Shown here: positions 1 to 6,372 of the stretch, piece after piece
How positions within the stretch are numbered: the first letter of the stretch is position 1
Layout: the number at the start of each line of letters is the position of its first letter
From: Oscillospiraceae bacterium
GTDB taxonomy: Bacteria > Bacillota > Clostridia > Oscillospirales > Oscillospiraceae
Length of the DNA: 8,137 nucleotides
Direction: 5' to 3'
Assembly: GCA_902766215.1 (NCBI GenBank)
Contig: CACXCV010000151.1
Location: 1-8,137 of the forward strand
Position numbers and translations under genes: made by a program
Notes under the pieces: model-generated
Databases searched by the model: none
Seen by the model: the letters and a program-made list of their open reading frames with translations, nothing else
What the model was told of the DNA's origin: nothing

Positions 1-1568
1 GCTATGTCTATGCCGGCGGCGGCGAGGCTGCCCCGGACTACAGCGCAACGGTGGCTTACGGCGCGGGCTACAGCGTGACCAGCCCGGCGATCGAGGGCTA
101 TACGGCCAGCCAGACCGTGGTGTCGGGCACAATGCCGGACGAGAACTTGACCGTGACGGTGACGTACACGGCCAACGAGTATACGGTTACCTGGAAGAAC
201 GACAACGGCGAGACGCTGGCAACGGAGACCTATTACTACCTGGATATGCCCAGCTATAAGGGCGCCACGCCGGTGAAGCCCGGCGACGCCTTCTATACGT
301 ATCATTTCGCAGGCTGGGAGCCGACGATTGTCGCGGTAACGGCCAACGCGGTCTACACCGCCGTGTATGAGGCCGCGCCGATTGACCCCACTCCGGCCGT
401 ATTTGACCTGAACACCGGCTGCAATGGCAATGCGGTGTTCGTCAAGCAGCTGCTGATTGAATACGGCACGGTGATCGAGCGCTTTGAAGTGACGCTTGCT
501 CCCGAGGGCGAGGCTGAAGCGGCCACGCTGCCCGGCGGCATGAAGTATCTGACCGGCGTCACGGCTGAGATGTATCAGAACAAGCAGGTTCAGCCCTTTG
601 TATTCAGCGAGGGCCTGACCTTTACCGAGCCTGGCTGCTATTACTACGCCGTGCAGGAAACCAACGGCAAGACCCGCGGCATGACCTATGACGCAGAGAC
701 CTATTTCCTGATGGTTTGTGTGGAGCTGGATCAGCGCACCAACGAGCTGTATGTTGCATATTATCGCATCTATCGCGGCGGAGTTCCCCAGGCAATGGCA
801 GTGGCAGTGGCAGACCCCGAGCAGCTGGTGATTACCAATGTGTTTGTCGAAAAGCCCTTTACACCGGTGACGCCTTCCGGCCCGAGCCTGAACACTGACG
901 ACCATTATGCCTATGTAATGGGCTATCCCGATGGCACGGTGCAGCCCAACGGCAACATTACCCGCGCGGAGGTCGCAACGATCTTTTTCCGCCTGCTGAC
1001 GGATCAGAGCAGAAGCGAATACTGGTCCTCCACAAATCCCTATTCCGACGTGCAGCCCGGCGACTGGTATAACAACGCGGTTTCCACGCTGAGCAACGCG
1101 GGCATTGTCAGCGGCTATCCCGACGGCACGTTCCGTCCGGATGCGCCCATTACCCGCGCGGAAATGGCCAAGATTATCGCCCTGTTTGCCGAGCTGGACA
1201 AGAGCCTGGATTCCTTCACGGACATTTCGGGCCACTGGGCCGAGGCCTATATCCGCCTGGCCGCCGGCAACGGCTGGATTCAGGGCTATCCCGACGGCAG
1301 CTTCTGCCCCGACCGCAGCATCACCCGCGCCGAGACGATGACGATGATCAACCGGGTGCTCGAGCGTGTCCCCTCGGTGGAGGAGCATCTGCTGCCCTAC
1401 CGGACGATGCTGACCTTCCCCGACTGCCAGCCGGGCGAGTGGTACTACATCGCGGTGCAGGAGGCCACCAACAGCCACACCTATGAGCGCGCCTCCGGCG
1501 TGAAGAACGGCGACGAGCAGTGGATTGCCCTGCGGGCCAACCGCGACTGGACGCTGCTGGAGAAATGA
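1..1568 (+). CDS. Surface protein C-terminal part: MucBP/InlB-like repeats, pilin-type isopeptide domain, three SLH repeats (5' truncated)
   Basis: The reading frame is open from position 3, so the GTG at 51 is an internal valine and the true start lies left of the window. In order: a MucBP-like repeat (to about nt 175, ending in a Gly-Thr-Met-Pro-Asp stretch and VTVTY); an InlB-like repeat starting YTVTWK with a central FAGW (nt 180-375); a Spy0128/FctA-like pilin isopeptide domain (nt 399-850); and an SLH block (nt 890-1375) with three GYPDG and three ITRAE motifs. The C-terminal tail after the third SLH (QEATNSH) looks like a further half repeat and resembles tails of other clostridial SLH proteins. 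SLH domains normally hold a protein non-covalently on secondary cell-wall polymer, so this is probably an exported adhesin-like or structural surface protein. In the isopeptide domain, Lys (nt 444-446), Glu (657-659) and Asn (837-839) are candidates for the cross-link triad. Domain identities are from motif recognition; the ligand is unknown. Confidence 0.85.
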   Translation, partial: YVYAGGGEAAPDYSATVAYGAGYSVTSPAIEGYTASQTVVSGTMPDENLTVTVTYTANEYTVTWKNDNGETLATETYYYLDMPSYKGATPVKPGDAFYTYHFAGWEPTIVAVTANAVYTAVYEAAPIDPTPAVFDLNTGCNGNAVFVKQLLIEYGTVIERFEVTLAPEGEAEAATLPGGMKYLTGVTAEMYQNKQVQPFVFSEGLTFTEPGCYYYAVQETNGKTRGMTYDAETYFLMVCVELDQRTNELYVAYYRIYRGGVPQAMAVAVADPEQLVITNVFVEKPFTPVTPSGPSLNTDDHYAYVMGYPDGTVQPNGNITRAEVATIFFRLLTDQSRSEYWSSTNPYSDVQPGDWYNNAVSTLSNAGIVSGYPDGTFRPDAPITRAEMAKIIALFAELDKSLDSFTDISGHWAEAYIRLAAGNGWIQGYPDGSFCPDRSITRAETMTMINRVLERVPSVEEHLLPYRTMLTFPDCQPGEWYYIAVQEATNSHTYERASGVKNGDEQWIALRANRDWTLLEK

Positions 1569-1630
1569 CGCCCGCACGGCCTGGCTGGTTCGCGGCACAT
1601 GCACGTTGCAAAGCACTATAAAACACTTCG

Positions 1631-1666
1631 CAGGGCGGAGCGGTTGAACCCAACCGCTCCGCCCTG
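1631..1666 (+). terminator. Perfect 16-bp GC-rich hairpin, T-less terminator candidate
   Basis: Arms CAGGGCGGAGCGGTTG (1631-1646) and CAACCGCTCCGCCCTG (1651-1666) are exact reverse complements around the loop AACC. It lies 62 nt after the stop of the SLH protein and before the transporter promoter, which is where a terminator is expected. There is no T run after it on the + strand. On the opposite strand the flank reads GTTTTATAG, a weak T-rich stretch, but no gene converges from that side. It is probably a stem-type or 3'-end-stabilising structure. Confidence 0.6.
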
Positions 1667-1700
1667 CTGCCTGCGCTGTGTACAGATGTGGTGCGGAGTA

Positions 1701-1729
1701 TTCCAATTTCCGCCGGATTGTGCTATACT
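1701..1729 (+). promoter_or_regulatory. Extended -10 promoter of the ABC transporter operon
   Basis: TGCTATACT (1721-1729) gives an extended -10 (TGn TATACT). A weak -35, TTCCAA (1701-1706), sits 17 bp upstream of the -10 hexamer. Transcription would start near 1736, giving a leader of about 65 nt before the ATG at 1801. This position rules out the upstream GTG at 1678 as the ATPase start. A small inverted repeat, TACAC/GTGTA (1729-1743), covers the predicted start site. Confidence 0.6.
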
Positions 1730-1790
1730 ACACCCATCGTGTAAAAGAGCGACGGGAAAACGCGGCGCGGCCCTGCCTGCGCGGCGAAAA

Positions 1791-1795
1791 GAGGG
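1791..1795 (+). promoter_or_regulatory. Ribosome binding site fixing the ATPase start at 1801
   Basis: GAGGG lies 5 nt before the ATG at 1801. Another ATG at 1796 is out of frame. The protein beginning at 1801 (MKVVLQNLTKQF) matches the usual N-terminus of MalK/MsmX-type ATPases, so this is preferred over the in-frame GTG at 1678. Confidence 0.65.
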
Positions 1796-1800
1796 ATGCT

Positions 1801-2901
1801 ATGAAAGTCGTATTACAGAACCTGACCAAGCAGTTTCCTGGCCGGGGAAAGAAAGCAGAGGGCGTGACTGCCGTCAGCCGGTTCAATTTTGAGATTCCCG
1901 ACGGCAAGCTGGTGGCGCTGCTGGGGCCGTCCGGCTGCGGCAAGAGCACCACGCTGAACCTGATCAGCGGCCTGCTGGAGCCGACGGACGGGAGAATTTT
2001 CTTTGGCGAGGATGACGTAACCGATCTGCCGCCGGAAAACCGCGGCGTGGGACTGGTATTTCAGAACTATGCGCTGTATCCTCACCTGACGGTGCGGCAG
2101 AACATCATTTTTCCACTGCAGAACCGCAAGGGTGCGGACAAGCTCAGCCGGCAGGAGATGAACCGCCGGGCAGACGAGGCGGCTGCGCTGGTGCAGATCG
2201 AGGGACTGATGGACCGCCGGCCGAAGGAGCTGTCCGGCGGACAGCAGCAGCGTGTGGCCATTGCCCGTGCGCTGGTGAAAATGCCCCGGGTGCTGCTGCT
2301 GGACGAGCCGCTGTCCAACCTGGACGCGCGCCTGCGCCTGCAGACCCGCGAGGAGATCCGCCGCATCCAGAAGCAGACGGGAATCACCACGATCTTTGTC
2401 ACCCACGACCAGGAGGAGGCCATGAGCATCTCGGACCTGATTGTGGTGATGAAAAACGGCGTGGTGCAGCAGACGGGGCAGCCGCAGGAGGTCTATGACC
2501 ATCCGGTTAACGAATTTGTGGCGCGCTTTCTAGGCACGCCGCCCATCAATATGTTCCGCGGCCGGGTGGAGCAGGGTCGGCTGTACATCGGGCGCGACGC
2601 AGTGCTGAAGCTTGCCGGCGTGGCCGATCAGGAGGTCATGGTGGGCATTCGGCCGGAAGGCTTTCTCCTGCGCGAGGATGGGCCGCTGCGCTGCCGGCTT
2701 AGCCGCGTGGAGGTGATGGGCCGCGACATCAGCGTGGTGTCGTCCCACGAGGGGGCGGAGAGCGCGGCCATCCGCTCGATCATCGACGCGGAAAACCGGG
2801 TGGACCATCAGGCCGAAACGGTGCGCTTTGCTCTCCGGCCCGGCAAGGTGCATCTGTTCAGCCGGGAGACTGAGCAGGCGCTTCCGTTCCAGCTGTGCTG
2901 A
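1801..2901 (+). CDS. CUT1-family ABC transporter ATP-binding protein (MalK/UgpC/MsmX type)
   Basis: This 366-aa protein is the usual length for a MalK/MsmX-type sugar importer ATPase. It has every nucleotide-binding element: Walker A GPSGCGKST (residues 42-50), Q-loop Gln88, ABC signature LSGGQ (144-148), Walker B VLLLDEP (164-170), D-loop SNLD (172-175) and H-loop His202 within THDQEEAM. The segment NYALYPHLTV is typical of the MalK branch. From about residue 250 the protein continues into a TOBE-type C-terminal domain. It would act as a cytoplasmic homodimer, hydrolysing ATP to drive the two permeases encoded next. It is the first gene of the operon; the next starts 18 nt after its stop. 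Automatic annotation often names such proteins UgpC or MsmX, but the sequence does not show the substrate. No catalytic residue is missing, so it should be active. Confidence 0.95.
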   Translation: MKVVLQNLTKQFPGRGKKAEGVTAVSRFNFEIPDGKLVALLGPSGCGKSTTLNLISGLLEPTDGRIFFGEDDVTDLPPENRGVGLVFQNYALYPHLTVRQNIIFPLQNRKGADKLSRQEMNRRADEAAALVQIEGLMDRRPKELSGGQQQRVAIARALVKMPRVLLLDEPLSNLDARLRLQTREEIRRIQKQTGITTIFVTHDQEEAMSISDLIVVMKNGVVQQTGQPQEVYDHPVNEFVARFLGTPPINMFRGRVEQGRLYIGRDAVLKLAGVADQEVMVGIRPEGFLLREDGPLRCRLSRVEVMGRDISVVSSHEGAESAAIRSIIDAENRVDHQAETVRFALRPGKVHLFSRETEQALPFQLC

Positions 2902-2919
2902 ACGGGCAGGGGGAGACAG

Positions 2920-3810
2920 ATGGATAAGCAAAATAAAAAAGCGTGGCTGTATCTGCTGCCGGCCATTGTGTTTCTGGGCGCGTTTATGGTCTATCCGCTG
3001 ATCGACGTGTTTGTCTATTCGTTTGAAGAGGGGTTCAACTCCGCCTCGCAGACGTATTTCGGCGTGGGCTGGTATAACTATGCCTATGTGCTCCGCGACC
3101 CGTATTTTCTCCAGGCGGTGAAAAACACCTTTCTGCTGGTAATTATCACGGTGCCGCTGTCCACGGGCATCGCGCTGCTGTTTTCGGTGGCGCTCAGCTC
3201 CATCAAGCCGCTGCGCAACCTGTTTCAGACGGTGTATTTCCTGCCCTATGTGACCAACACGCTGGCGGTGGGCCTGGTGTTTATGATTCTGTTCAAGCGC
3301 ACGGCCTATACCGACGGCCTGGTCAACCTGATGCTCAGTTGGTTCGGAGCGGGTCCGGTGGACTTTATCGACGGGCCCTACTGGGCCAAGATGTTTGTCC
3401 TGTGCTTTTACACCATCTGGGTGGTGCTGCCGTTCAAGATTCTGATTCTCACCAGTGCGCTGGCCTCGGTCAACCAGGACTATTACAACGCGGCCCGGGT
3501 AGACGGCACGTCCAGGACGCGGATCTTTTTCCGCATCACGCTGCCGATGATCTCGCCGATGATTTTCTATCTGGTGATCACCGGGTTTATCGGCGCCTTT
3601 AAGGCCTATTCCGATGCGGTGGCGCTGTTCGGCACCGATCTGAACGCGGCGGAGATGAATACCATCGTCGGCTATATCTATGACATGCTCTATGGCAACA
3701 GCGGCGGCTATCCGTCCTATGCCTCGGCGGCGGCCATTCTGCTGTTCGCCATTGTGCTGACGATTACCTGCATCAACCTGCTGGTCAGCCGCCGGCATGT
3801 GCATTATTAA
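2920..3810 (+). CDS. CUT1 ABC transporter permease, MalF/UgpA-like
   Basis: This is a 296-aa inner-membrane permease. The start ATG is preceded by AGGGGGAG (2908-2915). Hydrophobic segments suggest six helices, roughly residues 9-32, 69-92, 104-126, 156-180, 207-229 and 268-290. The N-terminus (WLYLLPAIVFLGAFMVYP) is typical of MalF/UgpA-type subunits. The cytoplasmic coupling (EAA) loop is at about residues 187-213 and includes NAARVDGTS followed by LPMISP; it docks on the ATPase. It pairs with the MalG-type permease directly downstream to form the translocation channel. It lacks the long periplasmic insertion of enterobacterial MalF, as is usual for Gram-positive relatives. Substrate specificity cannot be read from the sequence. 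Confidence 0.93.
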   Translation: MDKQNKKAWLYLLPAIVFLGAFMVYPLIDVFVYSFEEGFNSASQTYFGVGWYNYAYVLRDPYFLQAVKNTFLLVIITVPLSTGIALLFSVALSSIKPLRNLFQTVYFLPYVTNTLAVGLVFMILFKRTAYTDGLVNLMLSWFGAGPVDFIDGPYWAKMFVLCFYTIWVVLPFKILILTSALASVNQDYYNAARVDGTSRTRIFFRITLPMISPMIFYLVITGFIGAFKAYSDAVALFGTDLNAAEMNTIVGYIYDMLYGNSGGYPSYASAAAILLFAIVLTITCINLLVSRRHVHY

Positions 3811-3817
3811 GGAGGGG
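3809..3817 (+). promoter_or_regulatory. Ribosome binding site overlapping the first permease's stop; fixes start at 3824
   Basis: AAGGAGGGG overlaps the TAA stop of the upstream permease (3808-3810) and lies 6 nt before the ATG at 3824. An in-frame ATG at 3797 would add nine residues (MCIIKEGRA), but that extension is encoded by the end of the previous gene plus this Shine-Dalgarno, so 3824 is preferred. The arrangement suggests translational coupling. Confidence 0.75.
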
Positions 3818-3823
3818 CGCGCG

Positions 3824-4696
3824 ATGAAACAGGATCGCTATGCCCGTGTCCGGCGTGCGGCCCGGGCGCACAAAATTGCCGGCAGCGTGGTGGCCTATAC
3901 CTGCCTGACAATCTGGGCGGTGATTGTACTCTTTCCATTCTACTGGATGGTTTTGTCCTCGCTGAAGTCTTACAGCGCGTATAATGCGGAATATATCCCC
4001 CAGTTTTATACTCTGGCACCCACGCTGCAGAACTATCTGGACGCGTTTACCGCGGTGGATCTGGGGCGGTATTTCTTCAATACCCTGGTTTTCACGCTCA
4101 TTACCACGGCCATCATGCTGGTGGTGGTCACGCTGGCAGCCTTTGCCTTTGCCCGGCTGAACTTCCGGGGCAAGGATCTGGTGTTCACGCTGTTCCTGGC
4201 ACTGATGATGATCCCCAACGAGTTGGTGGTGATTACCAACTTTGTCACCATTACGGACCTGAATCTGCGCAACAGCTTTGCGGGGCTGATTCTGCCGTCG
4301 GTGGTGTCGGTGTTTTACATCTATCTGCTGAAGGAGAACTTTGCCCAGATTCCGGACGAGCTGTACTATGCGGCCAAGGTGGACGGCACCTCGGACCTGC
4401 GCTATCTGCTGCGGGTGATGGTGCCCATCTGCCGCCCCACGCTGATTACCATTGTGATTCTCAAGGTGATCGAGTGCTGGAACGCCTATGTCTGGCCGCG
4501 GCTGATCACCGACGACGCCCGCTACTATCTGGTGTCCAACGGCATTCAGGAGATCCGCGAAAACGGCTTTGGCCGCGAGAACATCCCGGCCATGATGGCG
4601 GCGGTGGTGGTCATCTCCGTGCCGCTGATCGTGCTGTTTCTGATCTTTCACAAAAAGATCATGGCCGGCGTTTCAAGAGGGGGGACCAAGGGATGA
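3824..4696 (+). CDS. CUT1 ABC transporter permease, MalG/UgpE-like
   Basis: This 290-aa protein is the usual size for the second permease of a sugar importer. After a basic N-terminus (many Arg/Lys in residues 1-17, expected to be cytoplasmic) come about six hydrophobic helices: roughly 19-45, 84-110, 118-142, 152-170, 203-225 and 256-277. The EAA coupling loop is at 181-205 (YYAAKVDGTS then VPICRP). The WNAYVWPRLIT stretch at 219-229 matches the conserved Trp-Asn...Trp-Pro region of MalG-like proteins. It forms a heterodimeric channel with the permease upstream. Its stop overlaps the start of the solute-binding protein gene (ATGA at 4693-4696), so the two are probably translationally coupled. 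Confidence 0.93.
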   Translation: MKQDRYARVRRAARAHKIAGSVVAYTCLTIWAVIVLFPFYWMVLSSLKSYSAYNAEYIPQFYTLAPTLQNYLDAFTAVDLGRYFFNTLVFTLITTAIMLVVVTLAAFAFARLNFRGKDLVFTLFLALMMIPNELVVITNFVTITDLNLRNSFAGLILPSVVSVFYIYLLKENFAQIPDELYYAAKVDGTSDLRYLLRVMVPICRPTLITIVILKVIECWNAYVWPRLITDDARYYLVSNGIQEIRENGFGRENIPAMMAAVVVISVPLIVLFLIFHKKIMAGVSRGGTKG

Positions 4697-6282
4697 ACCG
4701 ACAGGGAAAGCAGCTGCTGGCCCTGCTGCTGGCGGCGCTGTGCCTGCTACCGCTGCTGGGCTGCCACGGCACGCGCGGGCTGCCGGCGTTTGCAATGCCG
4801 GAGGAGTTTGACACCTCGCGCACGTATGCAATTACTTTCTGGGCCAAAAACGACACCAACAAGACCCAGACGGCCATTTACGAGCAGACCATCCGGGATT
4901 TTCAGGCGCTGTATCCCAACATTGAGGTCAATCTGCGGCTCTATACCGACTATGGCCGGATTTACAACGATGTGATTACCAATATCCCCACCAACACCAC
5001 GCCCAACGTGTGCATTACTTATCCGGACCACATCGCCACCTATCTCACGGGCACCAATGCCGTGGCGCCGCTGGACAGGCTCTTTGCCGACGAGGCCTAT
5101 GGCCTGGGCGGCAGCGCGCTGCGGTTCGACTCGGTGCGGCAGGAGGAGCTGATCCCGTCTTATCTGGCGGAGTGTGAGTTTGACGGGGCGCACTATGCCA
5201 TTCCGTTTATGCGCTCCACCGAGGCATGTTATGTCAACAAGGACTATGTCGAAGCGCTGGGCTACACCCTGCCCGAGGTGCTGACCTGGGACTTTGTCTG
5301 GGAGGTGGCCGAGGCGGCCACGGCAAAGAACGCCGATGGCACCTTTGCCCTCAACGGGCAGAAGGTGATGATCCCCTTCATCTACAAATCGACGGACAAC
5401 ATGATGATCCAGCTGCTGCGCCAGTCGGGCGGCGGCTATTCCACATCGGATGGGGAGGTTGAAATCTTCAACGACACCACGCGCCAGCTGCTGCTGACCG
5501 TGGCGGAGCACGCCGGGACAGGCGCGTTTTCCACCTTTAAGATTTCCAGCTATCCGGCCAACTATCTCAACGCCGGCCAGTGCGTGTTTGCCATTGACTC
5601 CACCGCCGGCTCGACCTGGATGGGCACCCATGCGCCGCTGTCGGACATCAGCGAGGACAAGCTGGTGGAGTTTGAAACGGCGGTGCTGCCGGTGCCGCAG
5701 ATGGACCCGGCACACCCGCAGATGATTTCGCAGGGGCCGTCGATCTGCGTGTTCAACAAGAGCGACCCGCAGGAGGTGCTGGCTTCGTGGCTGTTTGCCC
5801 AGTATCTGCTGACCGACGGGGTGCAGACGGCCTATGCCGAGACGGAGGGGTATGTCCCCGTTACCAGCCGGGCACGGCAGACAGAGGACTATCAGGACTA
5901 TCTGCGCCGCAGCGGCGAAGACACCGCGCACTATGACGTGAAAATCCGCGCCACGCAGCTGCTGCTGGACAACACGGACAACACCTTTGTCACGCCGGTA
6001 TTCAACGGCTCGGCCTCGCTGCGCGACGCGGCCGGGCAGATGATCGAAAACGTGACCAAGTCGGTCCGCCGCGGCGAGACGGTGGACGCGGCGTATCTTG
6101 ACAAGCTCTATGACGATGTGACCTCACTCTACCGGCTGGATCAGGGCGCGTCCGCGGCCCAGGGCAAGGAGCCGCTCGGCCCGCTGCCGGCCACGGCGGT
6201 GCTGCTGCTGGCAGCCCTGGCGGCTGCGTGGCTGGGGATTGGCATCTATGCGGGCTTTGGCCTGCGGAAGCGGCGAAAATAG
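4693..6282 (+). CDS. Extracellular solute-binding lipoprotein of the ABC importer, with a C-terminal sortase-like anchor
   Basis: This is a 529-aa family 1-type (sugar-class) solute-binding protein, longer than the usual 420-460 aa. The ATG at 4693 is chosen because AAGAGGGGGG (4675-4684) precedes it and a complete lipoprotein signal follows: Arg/Lys residues, a Leu/Ala-rich stretch, and lipobox LLGC with Cys24 as the lipidated residue. Mature features fit the family: ITFWAKND at 47-54, the helix ending at FQALYPNIEV (70-79), AIPFMRST (169-176), and the C-lobe SWLFAQYLLT (365-374). The binding domain ends near residue 484. A linker follows, then LPATA (498-502), a hydrophobic segment (503-520) and RKRRK (525-529), laid out like a sortase sorting signal or a single C-terminal membrane anchor. 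It delivers solute to the two permeases. The ligand is unknown, though an oligosaccharide or related polar solute is likely from the CUT1 context. No terminator follows it. Confidence 0.92.
   Translation: MNRQGKQLLALLLAALCLLPLLGCHGTRGLPAFAMPEEFDTSRTYAITFWAKNDTNKTQTAIYEQTIRDFQALYPNIEVNLRLYTDYGRIYNDVITNIPTNTTPNVCITYPDHIATYLTGTNAVAPLDRLFADEAYGLGGSALRFDSVRQEELIPSYLAECEFDGAHYAIPFMRSTEACYVNKDYVEALGYTLPEVLTWDFVWEVAEAATAKNADGTFALNGQKVMIPFIYKSTDNMMIQLLRQSGGGYSTSDGEVEIFNDTTRQLLLTVAEHAGTGAFSTFKISSYPANYLNAGQCVFAIDSTAGSTWMGTHAPLSDISEDKLVEFETAVLPVPQMDPAHPQMISQGPSICVFNKSDPQEVLASWLFAQYLLTDGVQTAYAETEGYVPVTSRARQTEDYQDYLRRSGEDTAHYDVKIRATQLLLDNTDNTFVTPVFNGSASLRDAAGQMIENVTKSVRRGETVDAAYLDKLYDDVTSLYRLDQGASAAQGKEPLGPLPATAVLLLAALAAAWLGIGIYAGFGLRKRRK
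6184..6279 (+). other. LPATA-hydrophobic-RKRRK C-terminal anchor segment of the solute-binding protein
   Basis: This encodes residues 498-529 of the solute-binding protein: LPATA, a stretch rich in Leu/Ala/Ile, then RKRRK at the very end. The 32-residue total matches the size and order of a Gram-positive cell-wall sorting signal, with LPxTA as in class D sortase motifs instead of LPxTG. If no sortase acts on it, the same segment would be a membrane-spanning anchor with a positive cytoplasmic tail. Confidence 0.6.
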
Positions 6283-6285
6283 GTG

Positions 6286-6297
6286 AATATGCATATT
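6286..6297 (+). promoter_or_regulatory. 12-bp perfect palindrome overlapping the -35, possible operator
   Basis: AATATGCATATT is its own reverse complement. It lies 4 nt after the stop of the solute-binding protein gene, and its last two bases are the first two of the -35 hexamer TTGATT. A repressor bound here would block the promoter. No regulator gene is in the window, and short AT-rich palindromes can arise by chance. Confidence 0.35.
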
Positions 6298-6323
6298 GAT
6301 TTATTCCATATTTGGGGTATAAT
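6296..6323 (+). promoter_or_regulatory. Sigma-A promoter of the lipoprotein gene
   Basis: The -35 is TTGATT (6296-6301), followed by a 16-bp spacer and a perfect -10 TATAAT (6318-6323). Transcription should start near 6330, giving a leader of about 43 nt. This is the most AT-rich short stretch of the window, which supports a real promoter in GC-rich DNA. Confidence 0.75.
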
Positions 6324-6372
6324 AGCTTCTGTTCGCTGGAACATAATTTGAAGAAAGCAAAGGAGAATCACC

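Noticed and set aside
921..1299. Three near-identical DNA repeats of about 16 bp (GGCTATCCCGAYGGCA) at 921, 1113 and 1284
   Set aside because: They encode the GYPDG motif of successive SLH domains in one frame, so they reflect protein repeats, not a CRISPR or mobile element.
1609..1626. Possible catabolite-repression (cre-like) site near TTGCAAAGCACTATAAA
   Set aside because: The central CG and symmetry of the cre consensus are absent, and it lies upstream of the hairpin, away from the transporter promoter.
1678..1800. Upstream GTG start that would extend the ATPase by 41 residues
   Set aside because: The extension covers the promoter and leader, is Arg/Cys-rich, and does not resemble the family N-terminus; the ATG at 1801 has a good ribosome binding site.
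2530..3804. Long open frame of 424 codons on the minus strand
   Set aside because: It is exactly antisense to the ATPase end and the first permease. Its His/Gln/Arg-rich composition is a GC-codon shadow and it has no recognisable domain.
3785..4651. 288-codon open frame on the minus strand
   Set aside because: It is antisense to the second permease, rich in His, Gln and Asp, with no motif; a shadow frame.
4474..4692. Upstream in-frame extension of the solute-binding protein by 73 residues
   Set aside because: It overlaps the permease gene in another frame and would bury the lipoprotein signal peptide; the ATG at 4693 gives a proper signal and ATGA coupling.
4747..5931. 394-codon open frame on the minus strand
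   Set aside because: It lies wholly antisense to the solute-binding protein, whose lipobox and family motifs make the + strand clearly the coding one.
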